A stretch of DNA of 50,614 nt from an uncultured Bacteroidales bacterium (GTDB taxonomy: Bacteria > Bacteroidota > Bacteroidia > Bacteroidales > Muribaculaceae). The DNA is taken from positions 1 to 50,614 of the forward strand of contig CACYGX010000019.1 of the NCBI GenBank assembly GCA_902774055.1, read 5' to 3'. Positions 8,310-18,434 of the stretch are shown piece by piece. The first letter of the stretch is position 1, and every line of letters begins with the position of its first letter. Under the pieces are notes generated by a model. That model had not been told where the DNA came from. It worked only from the letters and a program-made list of their open reading frames with translations, and searched no databases. Made by a program: the position numbers and the translations under genes.

Positions 8310-9542
8310 TCAATCCACTTGATGCAAGTCGTGACCCATGCGGGTCTTCTTGGTGTGCATGTAGAACTCGTTATAGCGGTTGGGCTTGATTTCAATAGGC
8401 ACATTTTCTACCACTTCAAGTCCGTAACTCTCGAGTCCCACGCGCTTGATGGGATTGTTGGTCATCAGCCGCATCTTGGTCACACCCAGGATGCGCAGGA
8501 TGTTAGCGCCAACACCATAATCCCGCTCGTCAGGCTTGAAGCCCAAGTGAACATTGGCATCCACCGTGTCATAGCCCTGTTGTTGCAGCTTATAGGCCTT
8601 GATCTTGTTCATCAGACCGATGCCGCGACCTTCCTGGTTCATGTACACGAGAACGCCCTTGCCTTCTTCCTCGATTTTGCGCATCGCCATGTGCAGCTGT
8701 TCGCCACACTCACAACGCATCGACCCGAAGATGTCTCCTGTCGCGCACGATGAGTGAACACGCACAAGAATGGGCTCATCAGGCTTCCACTCACCCTTGA
8801 TGAGGGCGATGTGCTCCAGACCGTTATTAATCTGCCTGAAGGGAATGAGCCTGAAATGACCGTATTGTGTGGGCAGGTCGACTTCTTCACCGACTTCCAC
8901 CACCTTCTCGGTGCGCAGGCGGTAAGCAATAAGGTCCTTGATGGAAATGATGGGCATATTGAACCTTTTGGCCACCTCCTTGAGCTGGGGGAGTCGTGCC
9001 ATGGTGCCATCGGGATTGATGATCTCGATAAGGGCAGCGGCGGGGTAGAGGCCAGCGATACGCATCAGGTCAATCGATGCCTCGGTGTGGCCAGCGCGTT
9101 TGAGCACGCCCTTGTCGACGGCACGCAGCGGGTTGATGTGCCCTGGACGGCCAAAGTCCTGGGGTTTGCTATGAGGATTAGCCAGGGCGCGAATTGTCAT
9201 CGCACGGTCGTGCATCGACACGCCAGTCGTGCAACCGTCCAGCAGGTCAACCGTCACAGTGAACGGAGTTCCCAGCATCGACGTGTTGTCATCAACCTGC
9301 ATGTTCAGTTCCAGTTCGTGACAACGCTCCAGGGTTATGGGAGCACACAACACGCCACGCCCCTCGCGCAGCATGAAGTTGACTTTTTCCTCGGTGATCT
9401 TTTCGGCGGCAATGATAAAGTCGCCCTCGTTCTCACGATCTTCATCGTCAACAACGATGACAAATTCGCCACGTTGTAACTGTTCTACGGCCTCGTCTAT
9501 GGTATTCAGTTTGAATTCTTCCATGTTTGGTTTTTTAGTCAT
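8310..9542 (-). CDS. ribBA: Bifunctional 3,4-dihydroxy-2-butanone-4-phosphate synthase / GTP cyclohydrolase II
   Basis: A 410-residue fusion of the two committed enzymes of riboflavin synthesis. The N-terminal half (about 7-205) is RibB, with the catalytic [10 protein letters not shown] acidic loop. The C-terminal half (about 210-410) is RibA, with the zinc-binding [20 protein letters not shown] region carrying three cysteines. Both active-site regions look intact. It converts ribulose 5-phosphate and GTP to the two pyrimidine and four-carbon precursors in the cytoplasm. The first ATG (9542) overlaps the upstream lptF-like stop by eight bases. A second ATG at 9524 (MEEFKLNT) lies just after that stop and matches where related proteins start as I remember them, so 9524 may be the real start. 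No FMN riboswitch is seen; the gene is internal to an operon. Confidence 0.93.
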   Translation of the reverse strand: MTKKPNMEEFKLNTIDEAVEQLQRGEFVIVVDDEDRENEGDFIIAAEKITEEKVNFMLREGRGVLCAPITLERCHELELNMQVDDNTSMLGTPFTVTVDLLDGCTTGVSMHDRAMTIRALANPHSKPQDFGRPGHINPLRAVDKGVLKRAGHTEASIDLMRIAGLYPAAALIEIINPDGTMARLPQLKEVAKRFNMPIISIKDLIAYRLRTEKVVEVGEEVDLPTQYGHFRLIPFRQINNGLEHIALIKGEWKPDEPILVRVHSSCATGDIFGSMRCECGEQLHMAMRKIEEEGKGVLVYMNQEGRGIGLMNKIKAYKLQQQGYDTVDANVHLGFKPDERDYGVGANILRILGVTKMRLMTNNPIKRVGLESYGLEVVENVPIEIKPNRYNEFYMHTKKTRMGHDLHQVD

Positions 9543-11514
9543 TAGTTTTTATGATTGTGTCATTATATTCCATTTCGCGATTATATTCGCCATTGAAGAT
9601 GGCAACCAACTGGTCACACGTCTTGATTGTGAGCCGCACGTCACGCTTGAGGTTCTGCTGATGTCTCATGCCCACAAGCCACACGGGCAAGCCAATGGGG
9701 AACAATGCAGCCAGGACGGTGCCAATATTTTTGTTTTGGCATGGGTAATAAGTGAGCAACTGGCGGATCACGGGATAGTCCATGGCCTTGTTCAGCACCA
9801 TCTGGTCGCGGGAGTTGGAGAGGTAGTCCACCACGCTGTCAACTTGCTCGGCAAGAGCCTTGACGGTGGCTTTGTTCATTCCTTGTTGCCAGTACTCGAT
9901 ATAACCCTGTCGGCTAGGATAGGTGTCGAGGAACTGCTGGCAAGATGTCCTCAATTGGTTGATGCGGGTAAGGGCCTCTGCGGTTTCCACCTCGTTAATA
10001 ATCACTTCCTTAGCGGCCAGTTTACGCGTCTGGTGCAATCCAGTGAAGCGGCGCAAGAAGTTGAGCCATACGTCAGGATTGAAGACGGCAGAATCGTTGA
10101 CGGCTTTCTTGGTCAAGAAGATGCCTAATGGTAACAACACTGCAGAACTGAGCCAAATGCCCTGCCATACTACCCAGCGGCCATCACGGGCCAGTTTGTA
10201 GCCCATGTTATCGATAATGTAGTAGATGATAAACAGGATAACCGAGATCACGACAGGCATTCCCAAGCCACCCTTGCGGACAATCGCTCCAAGGGGCGCT
10301 CCGATGAAGAAAAAGATGAGGCAGGCCAGCGAGAGGGTAAACTTCTTCAACAGCTCTATCTCATGACGCCTCATGATGTAATTATCATCGTTGATAGTAT
10401 AGCCCTGGAATTGCATATCCTGCATCTGGGTTGTCGAGCGCATAATCGCTTGGTTGATGAGATGTTGTTGCTCAGATTCTGATAGACTTTTTAACAATTC
10501 ATTGATATCTACCGGCTTATCAAGTTTCACCTCCTTTACGGGCTCAACGGTGGATTTCCCGTCGTTAATCACAACCCGCTCTTGTTGCACGCCACAGATG
10601 GGCTGACGGCGAATGTGTTCGAGAATGAGCGTGGCAGCCGAGTCCACTTTGCAACTGATGGAGTCGATACTCTGTTGCAACTCGGTGATATTCTTGCCCA
10701 CATATTGCGATCGCATGGCTTCGTCGTCCATGCGGGTGAAATTGGCATCGTACGGTATCAAGATTTCCTTGTCGTGGAAGGTCTCGCGGCGGTACATGTC
10801 GCTACTCAAGCCTTTCACGCCATTGGCACCGCTCATCTGCTCATACCAGGCTCCCTTGTATAGTTTCAAAACCAGGTGGCGCTTGTCTTCGGTCATGCTC
10901 AGGCTACCAGAGTCGGCGGTGACAATGCGTGGGTACAATGTGCTACGTGACACGTCATAGATGAGCAGATTGTACAACATGTCGCGTTCCTTGTCATTGC
11001 GCTTGACAAAGATGTTATATCCGGGTATCTGGCTATAAACAGCTCCCTCGGGAATGTCCAGGGTTGGCGACGTCTGTCGCATCGAGAACAAGAGGGTCCA
11101 CATCTTGACCTGGGATTGCGGCAATACATTATTCTGAAAGAAGAAAGCTCCAATGGCAACCAGAGTGATTAGTATGGCCAATGGCTTCATGATGGTTGTC
11201 AATGAGATTCCCGCCGACTTGAGCGCCGTTAACTCGATGTGCTCGCCCAGGTCGCCAAAGGTCATCAGCGATGCCAGCAGGATGCTCAGCGGCAATGCCA
11301 GCGGTACCATCGACAGGGCGGCATAGAAGAACAACTCTGCCACGACGTCGATGCTTAGTCCCTTGCCCACCAGCTCATCGATATAGCGCCACAAGAACTG
11401 CATCATCACGATAAAAAGGCAGATGCAGAAGGTCATCAAGAACCTCGGCAAGAACCTTGACATCATGAATGTATATAGTTTCTTTATCCTAAACATAACA
11501 GCAATTGGCGCCAT
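9535..11514 (-). CDS. LptF/LptG-family (YjgP/YjgQ) permease of the lipopolysaccharide export complex
   Basis: A 659-residue inner-membrane protein. Three N-terminal membrane segments (about 20-130) include the family hallmark [16 protein letters not shown] long soluble region follows (about 140-365), which in LptF/G forms the periplasmic jellyroll. Further membrane segments at about 370-460 contain the [17 protein letters not shown] stretch typical of YjgP/YjgQ. The remaining C-terminal ~200 residues include a soluble segment and one more hydrophobic stretch near 620, making it much longer than the ~360-residue enteric proteins, a length I associate with Bacteroidota homologues. It would work with LptB and a partner permease to move LPS to the outer membrane. 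The start at 11514 could instead be Met7 (11496, [10 protein letters not shown]). It is first in the four-gene operon. Confidence 0.85.
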   Translation of the reverse strand: MAPIAVMFRIKKLYTFMMSRFLPRFLMTFCICLFIVMMQFLWRYIDELVGKGLSIDVVAELFFYAALSMVPLALPLSILLASLMTFGDLGEHIELTALKSAGISLTTIMKPLAILITLVAIGAFFFQNNVLPQSQVKMWTLLFSMRQTSPTLDIPEGAVYSQIPGYNIFVKRNDKERDMLYNLLIYDVSRSTLYPRIVTADSGSLSMTEDKRHLVLKLYKGAWYEQMSGANGVKGLSSDMYRRETFHDKEILIPYDANFTRMDDEAMRSQYVGKNITELQQSIDSISCKVDSAATLILEHIRRQPICGVQQERVVINDGKSTVEPVKEVKLDKPVDINELLKSLSESEQQHLINQAIMRSTTQMQDMQFQGYTINDDNYIMRRHEIELLKKFTLSLACLIFFFIGAPLGAIVRKGGLGMPVVISVILFIIYYIIDNMGYKLARDGRWVVWQGIWLSSAVLLPLGIFLTKKAVNDSAVFNPDVWLNFLRRFTGLHQTRKLAAKEVIINEVETAEALTRINQLRTSCQQFLDTYPSRQGYIEYWQQGMNKATVKALAEQVDSVVDYLSNSRDQMVLNKAMDYPVIRQLLTYYPCQNKNIGTVLAALFPIGLPVWLVGMRHQQNLKRDVRLTIKTCDQLVAIFNGEYNREMEYNDTIIKTND

Positions 11515-11530
11515 GAGCGCTAATTGGCGG

Positions 11531-11538
11531 CAAAATTA
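11531..11538 (-). promoter_or_regulatory. Candidate -7 box for the lptF operon
   Basis: TAATTTTG on the minus strand (11538-11531) lies 17 bases upstream of the lptF-like start. A TTTG exists at 11556-11553 but the spacing of 14 bases is too short, so the -33 element is unclear. Confidence 0.4.
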
Positions 11539-11613
11539 CAAAAAAAACACAGCAAACGTGAGGCTCATTTTGTTTTTTTATAACGGAATGAATATTGACA
11601 TCTGAAAAATGCC

Positions 11614-11621
11614 TAATTTTG
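11614..11621 (+). promoter_or_regulatory. Candidate -7 box for the DUF5686 gene
   Basis: TAATTTTG ends seven bases before the ATG at 11629. The -33 match is weak (TTG at 11595-11597, 16 bases away). If used, the transcript would start only a few bases before the start codon. Confidence 0.4.
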
Positions 11622-11628
11622 CGGGCTG

Positions 11629-14247
11629 ATGAAGCATGCATTAAGACATATCCTGCTTTGTGTGGCCTTGGTGATGACGATATTGCCGATGGTTGCCCAA
11701 CAAGGCCCGATGACCCAGATCACCGGCATGGTGCGTGATTCGGTGTCGCGTGACGGTGTCGCCTATGCCTCCATCTCATTGATAGGTACCAGTGAAGGTA
11801 CATTGGCCAACGCTCAGGGTGGATTTACCATTAATTCACGTTCCAAGTTCACCAAATTGCGTGTCACGGCGATGGGTTATCGCACTAAAGATGTCGAAAT
11901 CAAGCCAGGGCAGGGTAGTGTCGTGCTGATTGACCTGGTTGCTGAAGGTGTCGAACTTGAGGAACTTGTCGTTCGCAAGGGCAAGGAGAAGTACAGCAAA
12001 AAGAACAACCCCGCTGTGGAGATGATCAAGAAATTGAGGGCCCGACGCGATGATAATGACCCCAGGCAATACCCCCACTATGGCTATACCCAATATGAGC
12101 GCATGCTACTAGGTTTTGCTGACCTTGACGACATCATGGACAAGCCCGAGGACCAGAAGTGGATTGAGCAATATGCTGACACTTCGCTACTTACGGGCAA
12201 ACGCATTCTCCCCGTTTCCATCAAGGAGACAGTGGCCCGTGACCACTATACCAGCAATCCCGACGAGCACAAACAACTCATTTTGGGCTATAAACATGCT
12301 GGCCTCGACGAGCGGCTGGACCAGTCCAACATCAAAAAGATACTTGACGACTTCATGGGCGATGTCAATATTTTCCAGAACGATGTGACCATGTTGACCA
12401 ATCGTTTTGTTAGTCCCTTGTCGCGCATTGCCGTTGATTTCTACAAGTTTTATCTCAATGATACGGTCGTTGTCGATGGTGAACGGTGCGCCGTGTTGAG
12501 TTTTGTGCCTTTTACACCCCAGACCTTTGGATTCATCGGGCGCCTGTATGTGTCGATCGAGGATACGACGATGTTCATCAAGCGCGTGACAATGGGCGTC
12601 CCCTATGACATCAACCTCAACTATGTGGACCGCATGAGCATCGAGCAGGATTACATGAGGGCCCCTAACGGTTCTCGGCTCAAGGTTCAGGACAATATTG
12701 AAATCAGCTTTTCGGCCTTGCCAAGCATGCCCAAGGTGTTTGCCCGTCGCGAGATCTCTTATAGGGAGCACAATTTTGAAAAGCCCGAGGGCGGCGTTTT
12801 CAATTTCAAGGGCGAACAATCGGCTGATGGTAGTGCCCGCTATATGCCCGATGAGTTTTGGCAAGAATACCGTCCCCTCAATGTGCGCACCACATCCACG
12901 TCGATAAAGGGGTTTATGAAACGATTGCGTGGCTCTCGTTGGTTCTATTTGGCCGAGAAGGCACTCATTATCATGGTGGACGGCTATTTCCCCACGGCTC
13001 AAGATAGCAAGTTTGATATCGGACCCGTAAACACGATTATCAGCTACAACGAATTAGAGGGCTTAAGGCTGCGACTTGGAGGAATAACCACTGTGAACTT
13101 GAACCGCCACTGGTTTGCGCGAGGCTATTTGGCCTATGGCTTCAAGGACAAGAAATTCAAGTACATGGGCTCCCTGGAATACTCTTTTGCCCCAAAGAAG
13201 GAGATGGATCAGGAATTTCCCATCCACAGCTTGAGATTGAGCCACAAGTATGATGTTGACAGGTTAGCGCAGCATTTCCTTTATACCAATCAGGACAACA
13301 TCTTCATGGCCCTGACCCGACACAAGGATTTGAGGATACAGTACCTGCGCAACACGCGCCTCGAGTATCGCCACGAGTGGTATAACCACTTCTCCATGGC
13401 TTTGGGCATAGAACATAATATCCATGAGGCGACACGGTATGTGCCCTATATGCCTGTTTCTAATACTTCTACCAATCCTGGTGATGTGTGTCCCCTTAGG
13501 CGATATACCGAAGCGGGCTTTACCCTGCAGCTGCGCTTTGCCCCTGGCGAGACCTTTTATCAGGCTCGTTCCTACCGCATTCCTATCAACATGGATGCGC
13601 CAACCATCACTTTCAATCAGACCTACATGCCTCGCGGGTTCATGGGCAGTCTCTTTGAGATCAATAAGAGCGAATTGGGCGTGCAGAAGCGCTTCTGGTT
13701 CTCAGCATTCGGCTATGCCGATGTCATTGTCAAGGGCGAGAAAATATGGAGCAAAGTCGCTTATCCCGACCTGTTGCTGCCAAACGTCAACCTTTCATAC
13801 ACCATTCAGCCCGAGAGCTACACCTTGATGAAGCCCATGGAGTTCATCAATGACCAGGCGTTGTCGTGGGACCTCACCTATTGGGGCAATGGCATCTTGA
13901 TGAACCGTTTGCCGCTAATCAAGAAATTGCGCCTGCGTGAGGTGCTGACCTTCCGTGGCGTTTGGGGAAGCCTTAGTGATAAGAATAACCCCAATAAGTA
14001 TCTCCCTTCTCAAGAGTCAGACCTTGTAAAGATGCCAAATCTTGCTCCTGGCAATAATCCTATCTTCCTTTTCCCAGCCGACGCTCTCTGCCTACCCATG
14101 GGGAAAAAGCCTTATATGGAGGCGGGGGTAGGTATCGATAATATCCTTACTGTTCTCAGGATTGACTACGTGTGGCGTCTCACCTACCGCGAGAACGCCG
14201 GCACCGACCGTCACGGCGTGCGCTTCCAGATACATGTAAGTTTCTAA
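11629..14247 (+). CDS. DUF5686 outer-membrane protein with carboxypeptidase-regulatory-like domain
   Basis: An 872-residue exported protein of a family common in Bacteroidota. Residues 1-24 are a signal peptide ending near VAQQ. Residues about 30-115 form a CarboxypepD_reg-like beta sandwich (ITGMVRDSVSRDGVAYASISL and following), the same module found at the front of SusC-like transporters. The rest, about 130-872, matches the DUF5686 pattern: a mixed region, then many alternating beta strands of an outer-membrane barrel, ending in Phe (RFQIHVSF), the usual terminal residue of BAM-inserted proteins. There is no TonB box or plug sequence that I can recognise, so it is unlikely to be a classical SusC. 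The function of the family is not established. It stands alone, divergent from the lptF operon. Confidence 0.82.
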   Translation: MKHALRHILLCVALVMTILPMVAQQGPMTQITGMVRDSVSRDGVAYASISLIGTSEGTLANAQGGFTINSRSKFTKLRVTAMGYRTKDVEIKPGQGSVVLIDLVAEGVELEELVVRKGKEKYSKKNNPAVEMIKKLRARRDDNDPRQYPHYGYTQYERMLLGFADLDDIMDKPEDQKWIEQYADTSLLTGKRILPVSIKETVARDHYTSNPDEHKQLILGYKHAGLDERLDQSNIKKILDDFMGDVNIFQNDVTMLTNRFVSPLSRIAVDFYKFYLNDTVVVDGERCAVLSFVPFTPQTFGFIGRLYVSIEDTTMFIKRVTMGVPYDINLNYVDRMSIEQDYMRAPNGSRLKVQDNIEISFSALPSMPKVFARREISYREHNFEKPEGGVFNFKGEQSADGSARYMPDEFWQEYRPLNVRTTSTSIKGFMKRLRGSRWFYLAEKALIIMVDGYFPTAQDSKFDIGPVNTIISYNELEGLRLRLGGITTVNLNRHWFARGYLAYGFKDKKFKYMGSLEYSFAPKKEMDQEFPIHSLRLSHKYDVDRLAQHFLYTNQDNIFMALTRHKDLRIQYLRNTRLEYRHEWYNHFSMALGIEHNIHEATRYVPYMPVSNTSTNPGDVCPLRRYTEAGFTLQLRFAPGETFYQARSYRIPINMDAPTITFNQTYMPRGFMGSLFEINKSELGVQKRFWFSAFGYADVIVKGEKIWSKVAYPDLLLPNVNLSYTIQPESYTLMKPMEFINDQALSWDLTYWGNGILMNRLPLIKKLRLREVLTFRGVWGSLSDKNNPNKYLPSQESDLVKMPNLAPGNNPIFLFPADALCLPMGKKPYMEAGVGIDNILTVLRIDYVWRLTYRENAGTDRHGVRFQIHVSF

Positions 14248-14276
14248 AACTGCGTCCTCAACTGTTTTTATTCTTT

Positions 14277-14321
14277 AACATTCTCTTTACTCTTTTGCAT
14301 TCATGCGGTTTAGAGAATGTT
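14277..14321. repeat. Inverted repeat overlapping the dnaE promoter region
   Basis: AACATTCTCT (14277-14286) and AGAGAATGTT (14312-14321) are perfect 10-base complements, 25 bases apart. The right arm sits between the putative -33 and -7 elements of the dnaE promoter. It could be a weak terminator for the upstream gene or a two-site operator; the long loop argues against a classic terminator. Confidence 0.5.
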
Positions 14322-14340
14322 GTTAATAACTTTATTTTTG
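14309..14340 (+). promoter_or_regulatory. Candidate dnaE promoter
   Basis: TTTA (14309-14312, followed by G) and TATTTTTG (14333-14340) are 20 bases apart and resemble the Bacteroidota consensus with one mismatch at -33. The leader to the dnaE ATG would be about 88 bases. Confidence 0.5.
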
Positions 14341-14432
14341 CAGGTGGGATTTTTGGTGTAATTTTACACTCCGCATTCGAGTGAAATTGAGAAACGCAAG
14401 GTATTAGTCTCTATAGCAACAATAATAACGAT

Positions 14433-17400
14433 ATGACACCATTTGTACATCTGCACGTACATTCACAATACTCTATCCTTGACGGCATGGCGCCCGTCAA
14501 GGCGTTGGTCGATAAAGCAATCGCCGACGGCATGAGGGGCATGGCGATTACCGACCATGGCAACATGTATGGTATCAAGGAGTTTCACGACTATGTCTCC
14601 AAGATCAACAGCAAGCGTGGCGAGGGCGAGAAATTCAAGCCCATCTTCGGCTGCGAGGTCTATGTGGCATGGAATGACCGTCATGATCGCAATGACAAGC
14701 GCGACAACGGTAACCACCTGATCCTGCTGGCCAAGAGCTTGAAAGGTTATAAAAACCTGATCAAAATCGTTTCGCATGCTTGGACCGAGGGCATGTACTA
14801 TCATCCCCGCACCGACCATAGCGAGTTGGAAAAGTACCATGAGGACATCATCTGCTGTTCGGCCTGCCTGGGTGGTGAGGTGCCCCAACTCATCATGAGT
14901 GGCCAGATGAACAAAGCCCGTGAGACGATACAGTGGTTCAAGAGCGTCTTTGGCGACGACTATTACCTGGAACTGCAGCGCCACAAGGCGACTGTAGCCC
15001 GTGCCAACCACGAGACCTATGAGAGGCAGTGTCTTGTCAATGATGCGCTCATTCAGTTTGCCAAGGAGTTGGATGTCAAGCTCATCTGTACCAACGACTC
15101 CCACTTTGTCAACGAGAATGATGCCGACGCACATGAGCGCCTCATCTGTGTCTCGACGGGCAAAAAGTTGACCGATGACAACGTGATGCTCTACAGCAAG
15201 CAGGAGTGGTTCAAGACTCAGGCTGAGATGAACGAGGTGTTCGGCGACATTCCTGAAGCCCTCCAGAACACCAACGAGATACTGGATAAGGTGGAAATCT
15301 ACAGCATCGACCATGCGCCCATCCTTCCCGATTTCCCCTTACCCGACGGTTTTGACAACGAGGACGATTATTTGCGCTATCTGGTTTATGAGGGCGCCAA
15401 GGAGCGCTGGCCCGAACTCGATGAGGAACATCGTGAGCGCCTTGACTTTGAATTGGAAACCATCAAGAATATGGGTTTCCCGGGATATTTTCTCATTGTG
15501 CAGGACTACATCAAGATGGCACCCAAATTAGGCTGTTCTGTAGGTCCTGGACGTGGTTCGGCGGCAGGTTCGGCGGTGGCCTATTGCTTGGGCATCACTA
15601 AGATAGACCCGATGAAGTATGACTTGCTGTTCGAGCGCTTCCTCAATCCTGACCGTATTTCATTGCCCGATATCGATACCGACTTTGACGACGATGGACG
15701 CGCGGCAGTGCTCAACTATGTGACCGAGAAATATGGCGCTGAAAAGGTTGCTCACATCGTCACCTATGGCACGATGGCCGCTAAGAGCGCTATTAAGGAT
15801 GTGGCGCGTGTTGAGGACCTATCGCTTGCCGAGAGCAATCGTTTAGCAAAATTTATCCCCTCGACACCCAACGAGATGCCAGAGGATAAAAACGGCAAGA
15901 AACCCAAGATTACCGTTAAGAATTGTCTGGAGTGTTTTGATGGTTTCCGCGCCGAGTTAGAGAACGAGGACCCCAGAGTGGGAGAGACCATCCGCTTTGC
16001 CGAGAAGTTGGAGGGCAGCATCCGCAGCACTGGTGTGCACGCCTGTGGTGTGATCATCGGCCATGATCCCATTTCGGATTGGGTGCCCGTGAGCACTGCT
16101 ACTGACAGCGACGGCGAACGAATCATCGTTACCCAGTATGAGGGCGGTGTCATCGAGAGCACAGGCTTGATCAAGATGGACTTCCTGGGGTTGAAAAACC
16201 TGTCAATCATTAAAGAGGCGCTAGCCAATATCAAGTTGAATCATGGGATTGATATCGACATTGAGAAAATCCCGATTGATGACCCCAAGACCTATGAGCT
16301 TTATTGCAAGGGCAGGACGGCAGGAACCTTCCAGTTTGAGTCGGCTGGCATGCAGAAGAACCTCATCGACCTGCATCCCACCTGTTTTGAGGACCTGATT
16401 GCGATGAATGCCCTCTATCGTCCGGGCCCCATGGACTATATCCCTTCATTCATCAACCGCAAACACGGCAAGGAACCAATCGAGTATGACATCCCTTGCA
16501 TGGAGAGATACCTCAAGGAGACATACGGCATCACCGTCTATCAGGAGCAAGTCATGCTGCTGTCTAGACAGTTGGCAGGCTTCACCCGTGGCCAGAGCGA
16601 CACACTGCGTAAGGCGATGGGTAAGAAGCAGATCGAGAAGATGAATGAGCTGGAGGCCCTGTTCTATGAAGGCGGCGAGAAGAATGGCTATGACAAAAAG
16701 GTGCTCAACAAGATCTGGGAGGACTGGAAGAAGTTTGCATCCTATGCCTTCAACAAGTCCCACGCCACATGCTACAGTTGGGTGGCATACCAGACAGCCT
16801 ATCTCAAGGCCAACTACCCAAGCGAATATATGGCAGCCGTGCTCAGCAGCAACCTCAATGATGTGGACAAGTTGTCCAAGTATATGGACGAGTGCCGCTC
16901 AATGGGAATCGAGGTGCTCGGTCCCAATATCAACGAGAGTTATAAGAATTTCAGCGCTACTAAGGATGGCCGCATCCGTTTTGGCCTTGCGGGCATTAAG
17001 GGTGTTGGGGCTAGTTGCGTGGACTCGATTGTTGAGGAGCGCGACAAGAACGGCGCCTACAAGGATATCTTTGACTTCGTGCAGCGCATCAACCAGGGAG
17101 CCTGCAATCGTAAGGCCCTGGAGTCGATGGCGCTCGCTGGCGCATTCGATGATTTTAAGGAGATCAAGCGCGAGGACTTCTTTGAGGTGAATCCTCGTGG
17201 CGAGGCTTACAGCGAGACGCTGATGCGATTTGGCCAAAAGTACCAAGCCAGCCAACAGGAGATGCAGAATTCATTGTTCGGTGCATTCGGGGCCATTGAG
17301 GTGGCTACCCCGCCCATCCCCAATGCCGAGCCGTGGTCCCAGTTGGAAAGGCTCAACCGCGAGCGTGACCTTGTGGGCATGTACTTGTCGGCACATCCTC

Positions 17401-17978
17401 TCGATCCTTACTACATTGAAGTGAATTACGGCTGTGACACGCCACTTGCCGAGGTCAAGCCCAGCCCCGACCAACTGGACAAAGAAATCACCATAGGAGG
17501 CCTTGTCGTGGATTTCCAGACCCGCATGGGCAAGAAGGGCAACCAGTTTGGCATCATGAAGATAGAGGACTACAGCGGTTCGTTTGAGTTCATGCTTTTC
17601 GGCAACAAGTTTGTCGATTACCAGAAGTATGGTGTTACTGGTTTTGCTATCGTTGTTCATGGCGTCTATGAGAAGGGCTTCGGCGACAACATCCGTTTCA
17701 ATGTCAAGACCATAGACCTGCTCGAGAACCTCAAGGGCAAGATGTTGAAGAACATCGTGGTTTACTTGAAGGATAGCGACTTGAACAATGTTGGTTTCTT
17801 GAAGCAGAATCTTGGAGTCAATGGCGACAACCGTTGTGAACTTTACTTCAGGATGAAGGATCAATTGAGCGGCAATTATGTCATGTTGCGCTCCAAGAAA
17901 CTCATTGCCGTTGACAAGCGGTTGCTGGAGTCACTGCGTGAAGCAGGAGTTAAGTTTAAAGTCAACGCCAGGGTATGA
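14433..17978 (+). CDS. dnaE: DNA polymerase III alpha subunit
   Basis: An 1181-residue replicative polymerase. The N-terminal PHP domain opens with HLHVHSQYSILDG (about 6-18). The polymerase palm contains GRGSAAGSAVAYCLG and the catalytic aspartate motif PDIDTDF (412-418). Fingers motifs such as LYRPGPMDYIPSFI and the tandem HhH-like region are present, and an OB-fold lies near 1010-1080 (ITIGGLVVDFQTRMGKKG). Length and order match DnaE1-type enzymes without a fused 3'-5' exonuclease, so proofreading would come from a separate epsilon-like protein or from residual PHP activity. The ATG is the only sensible start, as the PHP domain begins at once. The gene has its own upstream region and is followed 80 bases later by thioredoxin. 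Confidence 0.96.
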   Translation: MTPFVHLHVHSQYSILDGMAPVKALVDKAIADGMRGMAITDHGNMYGIKEFHDYVSKINSKRGEGEKFKPIFGCEVYVAWNDRHDRNDKRDNGNHLILLAKSLKGYKNLIKIVSHAWTEGMYYHPRTDHSELEKYHEDIICCSACLGGEVPQLIMSGQMNKARETIQWFKSVFGDDYYLELQRHKATVARANHETYERQCLVNDALIQFAKELDVKLICTNDSHFVNENDADAHERLICVSTGKKLTDDNVMLYSKQEWFKTQAEMNEVFGDIPEALQNTNEILDKVEIYSIDHAPILPDFPLPDGFDNEDDYLRYLVYEGAKERWPELDEEHRERLDFELETIKNMGFPGYFLIVQDYIKMAPKLGCSVGPGRGSAAGSAVAYCLGITKIDPMKYDLLFERFLNPDRISLPDIDTDFDDDGRAAVLNYVTEKYGAEKVAHIVTYGTMAAKSAIKDVARVEDLSLAESNRLAKFIPSTPNEMPEDKNGKKPKITVKNCLECFDGFRAELENEDPRVGETIRFAEKLEGSIRSTGVHACGVIIGHDPISDWVPVSTATDSDGERIIVTQYEGGVIESTGLIKMDFLGLKNLSIIKEALANIKLNHGIDIDIEKIPIDDPKTYELYCKGRTAGTFQFESAGMQKNLIDLHPTCFEDLIAMNALYRPGPMDYIPSFINRKHGKEPIEYDIPCMERYLKETYGITVYQEQVMLLSRQLAGFTRGQSDTLRKAMGKKQIEKMNELEALFYEGGEKNGYDKKVLNKIWEDWKKFASYAFNKSHATCYSWVAYQTAYLKANYPSEYMAAVLSSNLNDVDKLSKYMDECRSMGIEVLGPNINESYKNFSATKDGRIRFGLAGIKGVGASCVDSIVEERDKNGAYKDIFDFVQRINQGACNRKALESMALAGAFDDFKEIKREDFFEVNPRGEAYSETLMRFGQKYQASQQEMQNSLFGAFGAIEVATPPIPNAEPWSQLERLNRERDLVGMYLSAHPLDPYYIEVNYGCDTPLAEVKPSPDQLDKEITIGGLVVDFQTRMGKKGNQFGIMKIEDYSGSFEFMLFGNKFVDYQKYGVTGFAIVVHGVYEKGFGDNIRFNVKTIDLLENLKGKMLKNIVVYLKDSDLNNVGFLKQNLGVNGDNRCELYFRMKDQLSGNYVMLRSKKLIAVDKRLLESLREAGVKFKVNARV

Positions 17979-17995
17979 CATCATGCCGTTGGCAC

Positions 17996-18003
17996 TATAT
18001 TTG
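17996..18003 (+). promoter_or_regulatory. Candidate -7 box for thioredoxin gene
   Basis: TATATTTG is a full match to the Bacteroidota -7 consensus, 55 bases upstream of the thioredoxin ATG and just after the dnaE stop. No clear -33 element is seen at the right distance. Confidence 0.4.
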
Positions 18004-18058
18004 CAATACATCAATTATAAACCAAGAACAATAACCCAATTAACGAGACTAAAAAGAA

Positions 18059-18376
18059 ATGGCTAAAGAAATTAACGACGCTAATTACAAGGAATTTTTG
18101 GAATCGGGTATGCCCGTAGTGATTGACTTTTGGGCTCCCTGGTGTGGTCCCTGCCGCAGCATTGCTCCCATCATCGAGGAACTTGCTACTGCCTACGAGG
18201 GTCGTGCCGTCATCGGCAAGTACAATGTTGACGATGACACCGATCTGGGTGTAGAATATGGTATCCGCAATATTCCCACAATGCTTTTCTTTGACAAGGA
18301 AGGCAAGATGGTAGATAAGCACGTGGGAACCATCACTCGCGACGCACTGGCAGCCAAGATTGACGCGCTGCTGTAA
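18059..18376 (+). CDS. trxA: Thioredoxin
   Basis: A 105-residue protein covering exactly one thioredoxin fold. The redox motif WCGPC lies in DFWAPWCGPCRS (about residues 28-38), and the cis-proline segment appears as RNIPTMLFF. There is no signal peptide, so it is cytoplasmic. It reduces disulfides in ribonucleotide reductase, peroxiredoxins and others, with electrons from thioredoxin reductase, which is not in the window. It lies 80 bases after dnaE, probably with its own promoter, and ends at a hairpin shared with the convergent hydE gene. Confidence 0.95.
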   Translation: MAKEINDANYKEFLESGMPVVIDFWAPWCGPCRSIAPIIEELATAYEGRAVIGKYNVDDDTDLGVEYGIRNIPTMLFFDKEGKMVDKHVGTITRDALAAKIDALL

Positions 18377-18401
18377 ATCCAATTTATCGCAACACCAACA
18401 G

Positions 18402-18433
18402 GAGGCAGATTCACAATGATGTGGGTCTGTCTC
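18402..18433 (+). terminator. Terminator between convergent trxA and hydE
   Basis: GAGGCAGA (18402-18409) pairs with TCTGTCTC (18426-18433) with a single G-T wobble, and an inner CAC/GTG extends the stem. On the plus strand it follows trxA by 25 bases and runs into TTTA. On the minus strand it begins one base after the hydE stop, though without a T-run on that side. Confidence 0.65.
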
Positions 18434-18434
18434 T

